64,000 nucleotides of DNA, from the NCBI GenBank assembly GCA_900318145.1, contig ONJM01000001.1:331456-395455 (forward strand), in the 5' to 3' direction. The DNA comes from an uncultured Eubacteriales bacterium. GTDB lineage: Bacteria > Bacillota > Clostridia > Christensenellales > Aristaeellaceae. Made by a program: the position numbers and the translations under genes. This document shows, in pieces, positions 29,071 through 36,379 of this stretch. Positions within the stretch are counted from its first letter, which is position 1. Every line of letters begins with the position of its first letter. Under the pieces are notes generated by a model, which did no database searches, had not been told where the DNA came from, and was given only the letters and a program-made list of their open reading frames with translations.

Positions 29071-29210
29071 GCGCCCTCCTTTCGCCGGGAAAAGAAAAAA
29101 CCGGAGAACCTTCTTCTGAAACGCTTTTTCCGTATATTATTTTACACAGGCCGGGCAGCGATTGAAAGGGGAACAAATAATTTCGCGCAAAAAACAGGCG
29201 GGAAGGGAAA

Positions 29211-29612
29211 TCAGATGACGACAGTCAGTACGTTCAGACCGAGCAGCGACTGATAGCTGACGCTGTAGGCCATATCGTATACCATCCGGATTCCGATATT
29301 CTTTGTGATGTCTTCGGGATCAACGATTTCCCTGCGCGTTGCGGGATCGAAGGCTGCACAGTCGTCCTTGATCCGGAGGATCAGGCTGCCGCTTTTGTAT
29401 ATTACCTGTACATCCACAAAATGATGCTTTTTATCCTTCGAAAACCCGTGGGTTACGACGTTCCCGGCCATTTCCTCCATACACAGGCCGGATAGGTAGG
29501 AACGCCGTGCGTCGACGCCCTTATCAAGGCAAAAGGCCTGTATTTTCTGAGAAATCCGGATTACGTCACCCATGCTCCTGACGGAGAGGCTCATACGGTC
29601 CTGCGCTGACAC
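29211..29612 (-). pseudogene. C-terminal HATPase (RsbW-like anti-sigma/histidine kinase-like ATPase) domain, 5'-truncated
   Basis: About 130 residues form a HATPase_c_2 domain: YLSGLCMEEMAGNVVTHGF is the N-box with Glu and Asn, LRIKDDCAAFDP the G1 box, and KNIGIRMVYDMA the G2-like part. The only start is a GTG at 29612 with no ribosome-binding site, and an in-frame TAG lies 21 bases further upstream. Directly upstream, homology switches to the opposite-strand integrase remnant. This domain usually forms the end of longer membrane or SpoIIE-like proteins, so the gene was probably cut when the integrative element arrived or left. Confidence 0.7.
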
Positions 29613-29784
29613 GCCGAATTGTTCACTGCTGATCTATTCCCGGGAGCTTTCTGTTGAGGAAGTCGCTGCCCAGATGGGTCACGAGCAGACAAGTACCACT
29701 CTGGATATCTATACCCATGCTTTCAAAAAGGCAAATGAGAGAGCAACAAAAGCACTTGAAAATGTGCTCAAAAATGCTGAGTAG
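29607..29784 (+). pseudogene. C-terminal remnant of a tyrosine recombinase (phage-type integrase)
   Basis: About 60 residues are readable: [18 protein letters not shown], then [20 protein letters not shown], containing the box II GHxxTSTTLxIYxH pattern and the catalytic tyrosine in DIYTHAF. The N-terminal 300 residues and the box I arginine are missing; the catalytic His normally preceding T-x-C-S-L-L is replaced at the breakpoint. The fragment points away from the truncated ATPase gene and ends 86 bases from the 3' end of tRNA-Leu, the usual position of an integrase at an attachment site. Confidence 0.88.
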
Positions 29785-29803
29785 TCCCCAAAATAGTCCC
29801 CAT

Positions 29804-29827
29804 GGCCCCTTTCCGGGGCCTATTTTT
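29804..29827 (+). terminator. Terminator of the integrase remnant
   Basis: Stem GGCCCC (29804-29809) with GGGGCC (29815-29820), then TATTTTT. It is probably the original integrase terminator, left with the scar. Confidence 0.7.
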
Positions 29828-29835
29828 ACGCAAAA

Positions 29836-29866
29836 GAAAAAACCCTGTGAACGTTGATTCACAAGG
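29836..29866 (-). terminator. Terminator of tRNA-Leu
   Basis: Read on the minus strand, a 9-bp stem (29858-29866 with 29843-29851, one G-T pair) is followed by six T (29837-29842). It lies 5 bases after the tRNA 3' end. Confidence 0.75.
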
Positions 29867-29870
29867 CTTG

Positions 29871-29953
29871 TGCGGATGGCGGGACTCGAACCCGCACGGT
29901 TTTGAAGCCAGGGGATTTTAAGTCCCCGGTGTCTGCCATTCCACCACATCCGC
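29871..29953 (-). tRNA. tRNA-Leu (anticodon TAA)
   Basis: An 83-base class II tRNA on the minus strand with acceptor GCGGATG pairing with CATCCGC, a D-loop, an anticodon loop with TAA, a short variable arm and a T-arm GGTTCGAGTCC. CCA is not encoded; the sequence after the discriminator A is CAAG. Its 3' end faces the integrase remnant. Confidence 0.96.
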
Positions 29954-29997
29954 ATGTCCCCGCAAGTATATCACCTGCGGGAAATTATCGTCAATAA

Positions 29998-30297
29998 TTA
30001 TTCCTGATCAAGCTCGTCTGTCAGCTTCAGCAGCTGTTCAAATACCGCGTCAGCCACATCATCTTCCGGAACATTGTAGACGTCGTTGCCGTCTTCATCC
30101 TGCTCGATCTTCAGGATGAAAACTTCCAGATCCTCCTCGTCCGCTTCCGGGTCGCACAGGGCAAGATAGTTTTCGCCTTCGTACTCAAGAGTAGCCAGAT
30201 GCTCGAAGAAAGTATGTTCTCCGTTTTCGTCGATCAGTTCCACCAGTTCGTCGTCGGCGCCATCTTCGGGGATATTGTTCCTGATTTCATCAGCCAT
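29998..30297 (-). CDS. DUF1292 domain protein
   Basis: This is a 99-residue very acidic cytoplasmic protein with the DUF1292 core (ELIDENGEHTFFEHLATLEYEGENYLAL and VFILKIEQDEDG). Its function is unknown, but it is conserved downstream of ruvX in Firmicutes, as here: GAAAGGAG precedes its ATG and it lies 12 bases after ruvX. Nothing unusual was seen. Confidence 0.9.
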   Translation of the reverse strand: MADEIRNNIPEDGADDELVELIDENGEHTFFEHLATLEYEGENYLALCDPEADEEDLEVFILKIEQDEDGNDVYNVPEDDVADAVFEQLLKLTDELDQE

Positions 30298-30309
30298 TGT
30301 TTTCTCCTT

Positions 30310-30735
30310 TCAGTGCTGCTGTTCCTGCAGCCATTGTTCCAGAATAATTGCCGCGGCGACTTTGTCCACTTTGCTTTTTCGCCCGGAACGGGAAATGTTT
30401 CCTTCCAGAAGGATATCCTCCGCGGAAACGGTGGAAAGCCGTTCATCCTGGAAAAAAACAGTAAGACCGGCTTTTTCCAGCTGACTGCAGAGATCCCGTA
30501 CCTTTTTTGCCTGAAAACCTTCCGTGCCGTCCATGTTAAGCGGAAGACCGGAAACTATCTGATCCGTATCATACCGGGAGCAGATTTCGCGGATTCTGCG
30601 GACGTCCGGTCCCCAGCCAATCCGGGTGATTACTTCCACAGGCGTGGCAATTGTACGGGAAAGATCGGACACAGCCACGCCGATCCGGACATCACCGATG
30701 TCCAGGGCGACAATTCTTCGGTTTACATTCTCCAT
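30310..30735 (-). CDS. ruvX: Putative pre-16S rRNA nuclease / Holliday junction resolvase RuvX (YqgF)
   Basis: This 141-residue RNase H-fold nuclease is implicated in 16S rRNA 5'-end maturation. VALDIGDVRIGVAVSD contains the first catalytic Asp, VSGLPLNMDGTEG is the central conserved block, and FFQDERLSTVSAEDIL carries the Glu. A final Asp lies in KVDKVAAAIILEQWL. It is the first gene of the ruvX-DUF1292 pair. Confidence 0.95.
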   Translation of the reverse strand: MENVNRRIVALDIGDVRIGVAVSDLSRTIATPVEVITRIGWGPDVRRIREICSRYDTDQIVSGLPLNMDGTEGFQAKKVRDLCSQLEKAGLTVFFQDERLSTVSAEDILLEGNISRSGRKSKVDKVAAAIILEQWLQEQQH

Positions 30736-30748
30736 ATGCTTTCATGAA

Positions 30749-30778
30749 TGCAGCCTCCGGCACAGGCCGGAGGCTGCA
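30749..30778 (-). terminator. Hairpin downstream of pnp
   Basis: A perfect 12-bp stem (30749-30760 with 30767-30778) with a 6-base loop lies 9 bases after the pnp stop. The minus-strand sequence after it is TTCATG, with no T-run, so it may block exonucleases or terminate weakly before ruvX. Confidence 0.5.
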
Positions 30779-30787
30779 GACCTTTCA

Positions 30788-32935
30788 TCAGTCCTGGCTG
30801 CTGCGGCGCGGGGGACGACGGAAACCGCCCTCCGTGTGGCGAGGAGCCTCGCTGTAGGTGATGTCGTTACGGATCAGGTTGATCCGGCCCTGTGCGTCAA
30901 TTTCGTTGACTTTGACTTCCAGTTCATCACCGATGTTGACTACATCCTCAACTTTTTCAACACGCTTGGTATCCAGCTTGGAAATATGGATCATGCCGTC
31001 CTTGCCGGGTGCAAGCTCCACAAAAGCGCCGAAGTTCATAATCCGGACTACCTTGCCGGTGAAAATGTCGCCTACCTCGATATCTTTGGCTATGCCTTCG
31101 ATAATCTTCCGGGCTTTGTCGGCAGCTTCCTGGTCGGGAGTGGAAATGAATACGCGGCCGTCATCTTCGATGTCAATCTTTACACCGGTTTCAGCAATGA
31201 TCTTGTTGATCATTTTGCCGCCGGGTCCGATAACTTCGCGGATCTTATCGGGGTTGATTGTGAACCGGATGATTTTGGGAGCATAGGGGCTCAGTTCTTC
31301 CCTGGGCTGTCCCAGCGTGTCAAGCATGATCTTCAGGATATGAAGACGGCCTTCCAGTGCCTGGTGCAGTGCCTGCTGCAGGATTGCACGGTTAATGCCC
31401 GCAATTTTGATATCCATCTGCAGGGCAGTAATGCCGTTCATGGAACCGGCAACCTTGAAGTCCATATCGCCAAGGAAATCTTCCAGACCCTGAATGTCAG
31501 TCAGTACAGCCAGCTTGCCGCTTTCTTTATCAGTAATCAGGCCCATCGCAACGCCGGCAACGGGAGCAGTGATCGGGACACCGGCATCCATCAGGCTCAG
31601 GGTGGAACCACAGACGGAAGCCATGGAAGAGGAACCGTTGGAGGAAAGAATTTCGCTTACAAGGCGCAGGGCGTAAGGGAACTTATCCTCGTCGGGAATC
31701 ACGGGCAGCAGCGCGCGCTCCGCCAGAGCGCCGTGACCGATCTCACGGCGGCCGGGGCTCTTCATGCGGCCGGCTTCACCGGTGGCGTACGGGGGCATAT
31801 TGTAATGGTGGATATACCGCTTGAAATCTTCGTTGCTCAGACCATCCAGCGTCTGGCCTTCGCTGATGGTGCCCAGCGTGGTGACGGTCAGAGCCTGCGT
31901 CTGCCCGCGGGTAAAGATGGCGCTGCCGTGTGTGCGGGGAAGTACTCCGACATCGCACCAGATGGGGCGGATTTCCGTAACCTTCCGGCCGTCAGGGCGG
32001 ATTCCCTCATTCAGAATTCTGGCACGCATGACTTCCTTGTTCAGGTAGTACAGGGCATCCTCGATCTCGCTTTCACGCTCGGGGAACCGTTCGGCAAGCG
32101 CGGTCAGGGTTTCTTCCTTCGTCCGGGCTTCGCGTTCCTGACGCTCCTTCCGGTCAAAGGTTTCAAAGGTCCATACGCACTTGTCATATGCATACTCACG
32201 TACGGCGGCTTTAATATCGTCACCGGTGGTGATCAGCGGAACAACTTTCTTTTCCTTGCCGATTTCCGCGACAATTGCCTTCTGGAAGGCGACCAGTTTC
32301 TTGATCTCCTCATGGCCGAAGAGAATCGCGTCGAGCATCGTGTCCTCAGACAGTTCCTTCGCACCGGCTTCCACCATCATGATAGCTTCTTCCGTACCGG
32401 CGACATACAGACTCAGATCGCTTTTCTCACGCTGCTCCTCATTAGGGCAGATTACGAACTGTCCGTCGATCCGTCCGACCTGAACAGCGCCGGTGGGGCC
32501 GTTCCACGGAATATCGCTTACGGCAAGGGCAATGGAAGAACCGATCATGGCCGGGATTTCAGGCGGACAGTCCTGCTCCACGCTCAGAATTGTGACGACA
32601 ACCTGGACGTCATTCCGCATTCCTTTGTCAAACAGAGGACGAAGAGGACGGTCGATCAGGCGGCAGGTGAGGGTGGCTTTTTCGGAAGGACGGCCTTCAC
32701 GCTTGATGAATCCTCCGGGGATCTTGCCGACGGAATACTGCTTCTCTTCAACATCCACAGCAAGCGGGAAAAAGTCCACACCGTCACGGGGAGAGGGAGC
32801 CATCGTGGCGTTTACCATTACGACAGTATCACCGTGATGCACCCACACGGAGCCGTTGGCCTGTTCGCAATAGCGGCCAAACTCCAGTGTCAGCGGCCTG
32901 CCGGCAAAGTCCATGGTATAAAGTTTATGGTCCAT
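30788..32935 (-). CDS. pnp: Polyribonucleotide nucleotidyltransferase (PNPase)
   Basis: This 715-residue phosphorolytic 3'-5' exoribonuclease has two RNase PH domains, the second with [15 protein letters not shown] and the active-site [19 protein letters not shown] segment. The KH domain ([26 protein letters not shown] split over about 560-610) and the S1 domain ([20 protein letters not shown]) follow. The C-terminus is short and basic. AAAAGGAG precedes the ATG. It follows rpsO, the usual bacterial arrangement. Confidence 0.98.
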   Translation of the reverse strand: MDHKLYTMDFAGRPLTLEFGRYCEQANGSVWVHHGDTVVMVNATMAPSPRDGVDFFPLAVDVEEKQYSVGKIPGGFIKREGRPSEKATLTCRLIDRPLRPLFDKGMRNDVQVVVTILSVEQDCPPEIPAMIGSSIALAVSDIPWNGPTGAVQVGRIDGQFVICPNEEQREKSDLSLYVAGTEEAIMMVEAGAKELSEDTMLDAILFGHEEIKKLVAFQKAIVAEIGKEKKVVPLITTGDDIKAAVREYAYDKCVWTFETFDRKERQEREARTKEETLTALAERFPERESEIEDALYYLNKEVMRARILNEGIRPDGRKVTEIRPIWCDVGVLPRTHGSAIFTRGQTQALTVTTLGTISEGQTLDGLSNEDFKRYIHHYNMPPYATGEAGRMKSPGRREIGHGALAERALLPVIPDEDKFPYALRLVSEILSSNGSSSMASVCGSTLSLMDAGVPITAPVAGVAMGLITDKESGKLAVLTDIQGLEDFLGDMDFKVAGSMNGITALQMDIKIAGINRAILQQALHQALEGRLHILKIMLDTLGQPREELSPYAPKIIRFTINPDKIREVIGPGGKMINKIIAETGVKIDIEDDGRVFISTPDQEAADKARKIIEGIAKDIEVGDIFTGKVVRIMNFGAFVELAPGKDGMIHISKLDTKRVEKVEDVVNIGDELEVKVNEIDAQGRINLIRNDITYSEAPRHTEGGFRRPPRRSSQD

Positions 32936-33052
32936 ACGCTACTCCTTTTCTGCGGAGCACAGCTCCGCTGTTCTGTTGCGGAGTGCCGTATGCTATCATA
33001 TGAAAACCCCACCGGGGATTTTCAAGGGATAACATACGATACTCCGGAAAAA

Positions 33053-33090
33053 GTTTAAAACCGCCGGAAGAAAATGGAATCCTCCGGCGG
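33053..33090 (-). terminator. Terminator between rpsO and pnp
   Basis: Stem CCGCCGGA/TCCGGCGG (33061-33068 with 33083-33090) followed on the minus strand by TTTTAAAC. It is probably partial, uncoupling pnp from rpsO. Confidence 0.75.
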
Positions 33091-33128
33091 CTTTAAAAGC
33101 TACTTGGGTACCGGGAACCCGGGACGGC

Positions 33129-33383
33129 TTATTTACGCAGATTCAGCCGCGCGATCAGTGTACGGTAGCGCTCAATATCCGTCTTCTTCAGGTACTCCAG
33201 CATGTTGCGGCGGCGGCCGACCATCAGCAGCAGGCCGCGGTTGGAATGATGGTCATTCTTGTTGAGCTTCAGATGCTCGTTCAGGTGGTTGATTCTCTCT
33301 GTGAGCAGAGCGATCTGCACTTCGGGAGAACCGGTGTCGCCTTCGTGCTGCGCATAGGCGGCGATGATTTCTGACTTGGTCAT
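33129..33383 (-). CDS. rpsO: 30S ribosomal protein S15
   Basis: This 84-residue protein binds the 16S rRNA central domain. The sequence is typical throughout: [50 protein letters not shown] and [23 protein letters not shown] immediately precedes the ATG. Confidence 0.99.
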   Translation of the reverse strand: MTKSEIIAAYAQHEGDTGSPEVQIALLTERINHLNEHLKLNKNDHHSNRGLLLMVGRRRNMLEYLKKTDIERYRTLIARLNLRK

Positions 33384-33495
33384 AGTTTCCTCCTAAATAT
33401 TTGCCGATTGCGGCATATTCGGCCCGGCAATCGCCGTGGACTCGGAGAAGCGTCGGAGATTCGGCAGCCTGAGTCTACGGTTCATTTGAGAGCCG
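33384..33495 (-). promoter_or_regulatory. rpsO 5' leader, possible S15 autoregulatory RNA
   Basis: About 110 bases between the promoter and rpsO are GC-rich and able to form stems, unlike the flanking AT-rich promoter. S15 commonly represses its own mRNA through a structured leader, but no specific Rfam S15 leader motif was recognised by eye. Confidence 0.35.
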
Positions 33496-33501
33496 ACAAA
33501 T

Positions 33502-33530
33502 ATATTACCAAAATCAAGGTCGTTTGTAAA
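33502..33530 (-). promoter_or_regulatory. Promoter of rpsO
   Basis: Minus strand: TTTACA (33525-33530), exactly 17 bases, TAATAT (33502-33507). It sits about 120 bases upstream of rpsO. Confidence 0.8.
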
Positions 33531-33578
33531 CTGTTAAACAAAAGTTTTTGAGGAAATATAAGGGATTCAGTCGTAAAA

Positions 33579-34115
33579 CTACAGCTGATAGAGACAGACG
33601 CCCGTCTGACCGTCATACTCATTCACCATGACGGAAACAACTTCCGTATGGCTTGTTGGAATATTCTTGCCGACGTAGTCAGCGCGGATAGGGAGCTCCC
33701 GATGCCCGCGGTCAATAAGAACCGCCAGCTGAATGCTTTTCGGGCGACCGTAGTGGAATACGGCTTCAATGGCGGCACGAACCGTCCGGCCGGTATATAT
33801 GACGTCATCCACGAGAATTACGGTCTTTCCGGTGATATCACAGGGAATATCGCTGTCTCCCTTTTCAGGAGCGTCCGCAAGTTCGGTCAGATCGTCGCGG
33901 TAAAGCGAGATATCGATGCTTCCGACGGGAAGCTCCCGGTTTTCGAAACGGCGGATATTATCCCGAAGCATTGCGGCAAGGGGAATTCCTCGGCGGCGGA
34001 TTCCCAGCAGCACAATGTTGGCTGTGCCGCTGTTCTTTTCGATGATCTCATGCGTGATGCGGGTCATACTGCGGCGGACAGCCGCTTCATCCATAATTAC
34101 GGATTTCAGTTTCAT
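33579..34115 (-). CDS. pyrR: Bifunctional pyrimidine regulator / uracil phosphoribosyltransferase PyrR
   Basis: This 178-residue PRTase-fold protein has VILVDDVIYTGRTVRAAI (PRPP loop) and GHRELPIRADYVGKNIPTS, typical of PyrR. It binds UMP/UTP and pyr mRNA leaders to promote attenuation. The ATG at 34115 (MKLKSVIMDE) is chosen; a second in-frame ATG at 34130 lies within the 3' arm of the preceding terminator hairpin. Neither has a clear ribosome-binding site. It lies downstream of the uracil permease on the same strand. Confidence 0.95.
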   Translation of the reverse strand: MKLKSVIMDEAAVRRSMTRITHEIIEKNSGTANIVLLGIRRRGIPLAAMLRDNIRRFENRELPVGSIDISLYRDDLTELADAPEKGDSDIPCDITGKTVILVDDVIYTGRTVRAAIEAVFHYGRPKSIQLAVLIDRGHRELPIRADYVGKNIPTSHTEVVSVMVNEYDGQTGVCLYQL

Positions 34116-34120
34116 GGCTT

Positions 34121-34155
34121 TAAAAACCATGCGGGGTACACCAGGTACCCCGCAT
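34121..34155 (-). terminator. Terminator/attenuator between uracil permease and pyrR
   Basis: A perfect 11-bp stem (34145-34155 with 34129-34139) with a 5-base loop is followed on the minus strand by GGTTTTTA. It ends 6 bases before the pyrR start, so read-through is needed for pyrR expression unless another promoter exists. Confidence 0.85.
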
Positions 34156-34164
34156 GCCTTTCAT

Positions 34165-35517
34165 TCAATCGGAATTGAATTGCTTTTCGTCCTTTGCGGG
34201 ACGGTTGAACAACAGATTGACGATGACGCCGAGAATCAGGGCGCAGGCGACTTCGGTCAGGGTTACGGAACCGATGTTCATGGTCATGCCGCCGATGCCG
34301 GCGATCAGGATTACAGAAGCGGTGAACAGATTCCGGTTGTCATTCAGATCCACCGGCTGCAGCATCTTCAGACCGGAGACGGCGATGAAGCCGTACAGGG
34401 TGATGCACACGCCGCCCATAACACAGGTCGGGATCGTGCTCAGAAAAGTTACAAACGGAGCGCAGAAGCTTGCGGCAATAGCCAGGACCGCAGTAGTAAG
34501 GATCGTAAGGATGGAAGCGTTGCCTGTAATAGCCACACAGCCGACGGACTCACCGTAGGTGGTGTTGGGGCAGCCGCCGAAGAAGGCGCCGGCAATAGAT
34601 CCGATACCGTCACCCAGCAGAGTCCTGTGCAGGCCGGGTTCCTGGAGCAGATCCTGCCCGATAATGGTGGACAGGTTCCTGTGGTCGGCAATATGTTCCG
34701 CGAATACGACAAAGGCGACGGGTACATACGCGACGGCGATGGTGGCGATGTATTTCGCGTCGATTTCCTTCAGGCCCTTGAAGGCTTCCGTGAAGGTGAA
34801 ATCGGGGACCCATTTCATGTTTTCAAAAGCCGCAAAGTTCAGGATTTTCAACGCATCGTTGCTGGTCGCTCTTCCGATGAGGGTGAAGATCAGCGCGACA
34901 ATATAGCCGGCAATGATACCAAGGATGAAGGGAATCAGTTTGAACATCTTCTTGCCCTTAACCGAGAAGAAAATAACAGTCAGCAGGGTGACAATCGCGC
35001 ATACCAGATTAACCCACATTGAGGTATCCATCGTATAGGATGACTGAGGGCTGCCGAAGCCGAAGGAATTTCCGATGGCGTTTCCAGCCAGGGAAAGTCC
35101 GATAATCGCGACAGTCGGGCCGATCACGACCGGAGGCATCAGTTTGGAAACCCAGCCTACGCCGCCGATCTTCACAAAGATGGCGATAATTACATATACA
35201 AGACCGGCAAAGGCTGCACCGATGATCAGTCCGGCATATCCGACGGATGTAGAAGCAGCTCCGCCGAAAGCGGCGAACATGGAACCAAGAAAAGCAAAGC
35301 TGGAGCCGAGGAAAACAGGGCTCTTGAACTTTGTCAAAAGCAGGTAGACAATCGTGCCGACGCCGGCGCCGAAAAGAGCCGCGCTCTGGCTCATACCGTT
35401 ACCGATGATGCTGGGCACTGCAATCGTGGCGGCCAGGATCGCAAGCAGCTGCTGGAAAGCAAATACGAGCAGCTGGGGAAATTTCGGCTTGTCGTTGACT
35501 TTGTAAACGAGATTCAT
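34165..35517 (-). CDS. pyrP: Uracil permease (NCS2 family, UraA/PyrP-like)
   Basis: This is a 450-residue membrane transporter with about 14 hydrophobic segments. Family features are QQLLAILAATIAVPSIIG, SSFAFLG, VVFAEHIADHRNLSTIIGQDLL with the substrate-binding Glu, and GGCPNTTYGESVG. It takes up uracil by proton symport. The ATG at 35517 (MNLVYK) follows AAAGGAGG with good spacing; the upstream in-frame ATG at 35526 is too close. Regulation is by a leader with a terminator. Confidence 0.95.
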   Translation of the reverse strand: MNLVYKVNDKPKFPQLLVFAFQQLLAILAATIAVPSIIGNGMSQSAALFGAGVGTIVYLLLTKFKSPVFLGSSFAFLGSMFAAFGGAASTSVGYAGLIIGAAFAGLVYVIIAIFVKIGGVGWVSKLMPPVVIGPTVAIIGLSLAGNAIGNSFGFGSPQSSYTMDTSMWVNLVCAIVTLLTVIFFSVKGKKMFKLIPFILGIIAGYIVALIFTLIGRATSNDALKILNFAAFENMKWVPDFTFTEAFKGLKEIDAKYIATIAVAYVPVAFVVFAEHIADHRNLSTIIGQDLLQEPGLHRTLLGDGIGSIAGAFFGGCPNTTYGESVGCVAITGNASILTILTTAVLAIAASFCAPFVTFLSTIPTCVMGGVCITLYGFIAVSGLKMLQPVDLNDNRNLFTASVILIAGIGGMTMNIGSVTLTEVACALILGVIVNLLFNRPAKDEKQFNSD

Positions 35518-35558
35518 AGGGAGCATTCCTCCTTTCAATTTCGGAAGGCCTCAGACAT

Positions 35559-35667
35559 AAAAAGAGCCTGCCGGCTGTTTCGGCAAGCTACGATCAACGC
35601 TGTTATGACCCGCACAGGTCACACGGTCGCATCTTGTCGGCATCCCGTACCGTCTTAAAGACCCACC
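35559..35667 (-). promoter_or_regulatory. Transcription attenuator leader of the uracil permease gene, probably PyrR-responsive
   Basis: Between the promoter and the gene, the minus strand reads CTTTAAGAC, then a small hairpin (GGTA...TGCC), GACAAG, and finally a terminator: stem 35581-35589 with 35565-35573 followed by CTCTTTTTAT. This order matches PyrR-type pyrimidine leaders (CTTTAA-AC, binding hairpin, antiterminator, terminator), but the hairpin loop CGGGA only loosely fits the canonical PyrR loop. The identification is inference supported by pyrR next door. Confidence 0.6.
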
Positions 35668-35673
35668 TGCGAA

Positions 35674-35702
35674 AATATAGCACGGCAGAACGGCAGAAGC
35701 AA
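35674..35702 (-). promoter_or_regulatory. Promoter of the uracil permease-pyrR unit
   Basis: Minus strand: TTGCTT (35697-35702), 17 bases, TATATT (35674-35679). Confidence 0.65.
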
Positions 35703-35739
35703 GTACATAATCTTTACAAATGAATGAATAAAAATTTCC

Positions 35740-35768
35740 TTGACAAACCATTTTCAATGCGATATTAT
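35740..35768 (+). promoter_or_regulatory. Strong promoter of the tRNA cluster
   Basis: TTGACA (35740-35745), exactly 17 bases, TATTAT (35763-35768), 53 bases before the first tRNA. It is divergent from the uracil permease promoter. Confidence 0.88.
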
Positions 35769-35820
35769 ATCAAAGCCGCTTGCGAGACAAAGCCGTTACC
35801 GGTGATCCCGTGCGGTATGC

Positions 35821-35896
35821 GGGAGCATAGCTCAGCTGGGAGAGCATTTGCCTTACAAGCAAAGGGTCACAGGTTCGAGCCCTGTTGTTCCCACCA
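35821..35896 (+). tRNA. tRNA-Val (anticodon TAC), CCA encoded
   Basis: Acceptor GGGAGCA pairs with TGTTCCC (one G-T pair). The anticodon loop CTTACAA gives TAC. The T-arm has GGTTCGAGCC and the gene ends in ACCA. Confidence 0.97.
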
Positions 35897-35903
35897 ATTA
35901 TCC

Positions 35904-35980
35904 GGCCCGGTAGCTCAGTTGGTTAGAGCGCCAGCCTGTCACGCTGGAGGTCGAGGGTTCGAGCCCCTTCCGGGTCGCCA
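35904..35980 (+). tRNA. tRNA-Asp (anticodon GTC), CCA encoded
   Basis: Acceptor GGCCCGG pairs with CCGGGTC. The anticodon loop CTGTCAC gives GTC. The 77-base gene ends in GCCA. Confidence 0.97.
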
Positions 35981-35986
35981 TCATAT

Positions 35987-36062
35987 GCCTTGGTAGCTCA
36001 GTCGGTAGAGCATGTGACTGAAAATCACAGTGTCGGTGGTTCGATTCCGCCCCAAGGCACCA
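35987..36062 (+). tRNA. tRNA-Phe (anticodon GAA), CCA encoded
   Basis: Acceptor GCCTTGG pairs with CCAAGGC. The anticodon loop CTGAAAA gives GAA. The gene ends in ACCA. Confidence 0.97.
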
Positions 36063-36067
36063 TTTAT

Positions 36068-36143
36068 GCGGTAGTAGCTCAGTTGGTAGAGTGCCACCTT
36101 GCCAAGGTGGATGTCGCGGGTCCGAGTCCCGTCTACCGCTCCA
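36068..36143 (+). tRNA. tRNA-Gly (anticodon GCC), CCA encoded
   Basis: Acceptor GCGGTAG pairs with CTACCGC. The anticodon loop TTGCCAA gives GCC. The gene ends in TCCA. Confidence 0.97.
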
Positions 36144-36151
36144 TTTTTTGT

Positions 36152-36223
36152 GGTGCCATAGCCAAGTGGTAAGGCGAAGGTCTGCAAAACCTTTATTCTC
36201 CAGTTCGAATCTGGATGGCACCT
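36152..36223 (+). tRNA. tRNA-Cys (anticodon GCA), CCA not encoded
   Basis: Acceptor GGTGCCA pairs with TGGCACC. The anticodon loop TCTGCAAAA contains GCA. After the discriminator T the sequence is CGT, so CCA must be added post-transcriptionally, unlike the four preceding tRNAs. Confidence 0.95.
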
Positions 36224-36227
36224 CGTA

Positions 36228-36257
36228 AGCCCTGCGGAAAAGCAGGGCTTTTCTTTT
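36228..36257 (+). terminator. Terminator of the tRNA cluster
   Basis: Stem AAGCCCTGC (36228-36236) with GCAGGGCTT (36242-36250), then TTCTTTTG. Confidence 0.92.
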
Positions 36258-36332
36258 GCCGGAAATCCGAATGGCCGGTCGGGAACTGAAAAAGCCGGTT
36301 CAATTATCTTCAGCTCAAAAACGGAATATAAT

Positions 36333-36360
36333 ACCACCGGTCATGTTTATAACCGGTGGT
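36333..36360 (-). terminator. Hairpin downstream of the 36.4-37.1 kb secreted-protein gene
   Basis: A perfect 9-bp stem (36333-36341 with 36352-36360) lies 20 bases after the gene's stop. The minus-strand sequence after it is ATTATATTCCGTTTTT, so termination is plausible. Confidence 0.5.
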
Positions 36361-36379
36361 GCAGAGTGGGTTTCTGCTT

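Noticed and set aside
29071-29210. Possible SOS (LexA) box upstream of the Y-family polymerase
   Set aside because: Only a weak GAA...TTC pattern; the CGAACNNNNGTTCG consensus is not present.
30626-33058. Long plus-strand open frame (810 codons) opposite pnp
   Set aside because: Shadow of pnp on the minus strand, with no domain and no ribosome-binding site.
35559-35667. Other riboswitch classes (purine, ZTP, THF, preQ1, guanidine) for the uracil permease leader
   Set aside because: None of their conserved core sequences was found; the gene order favours a PyrR-type attenuator.
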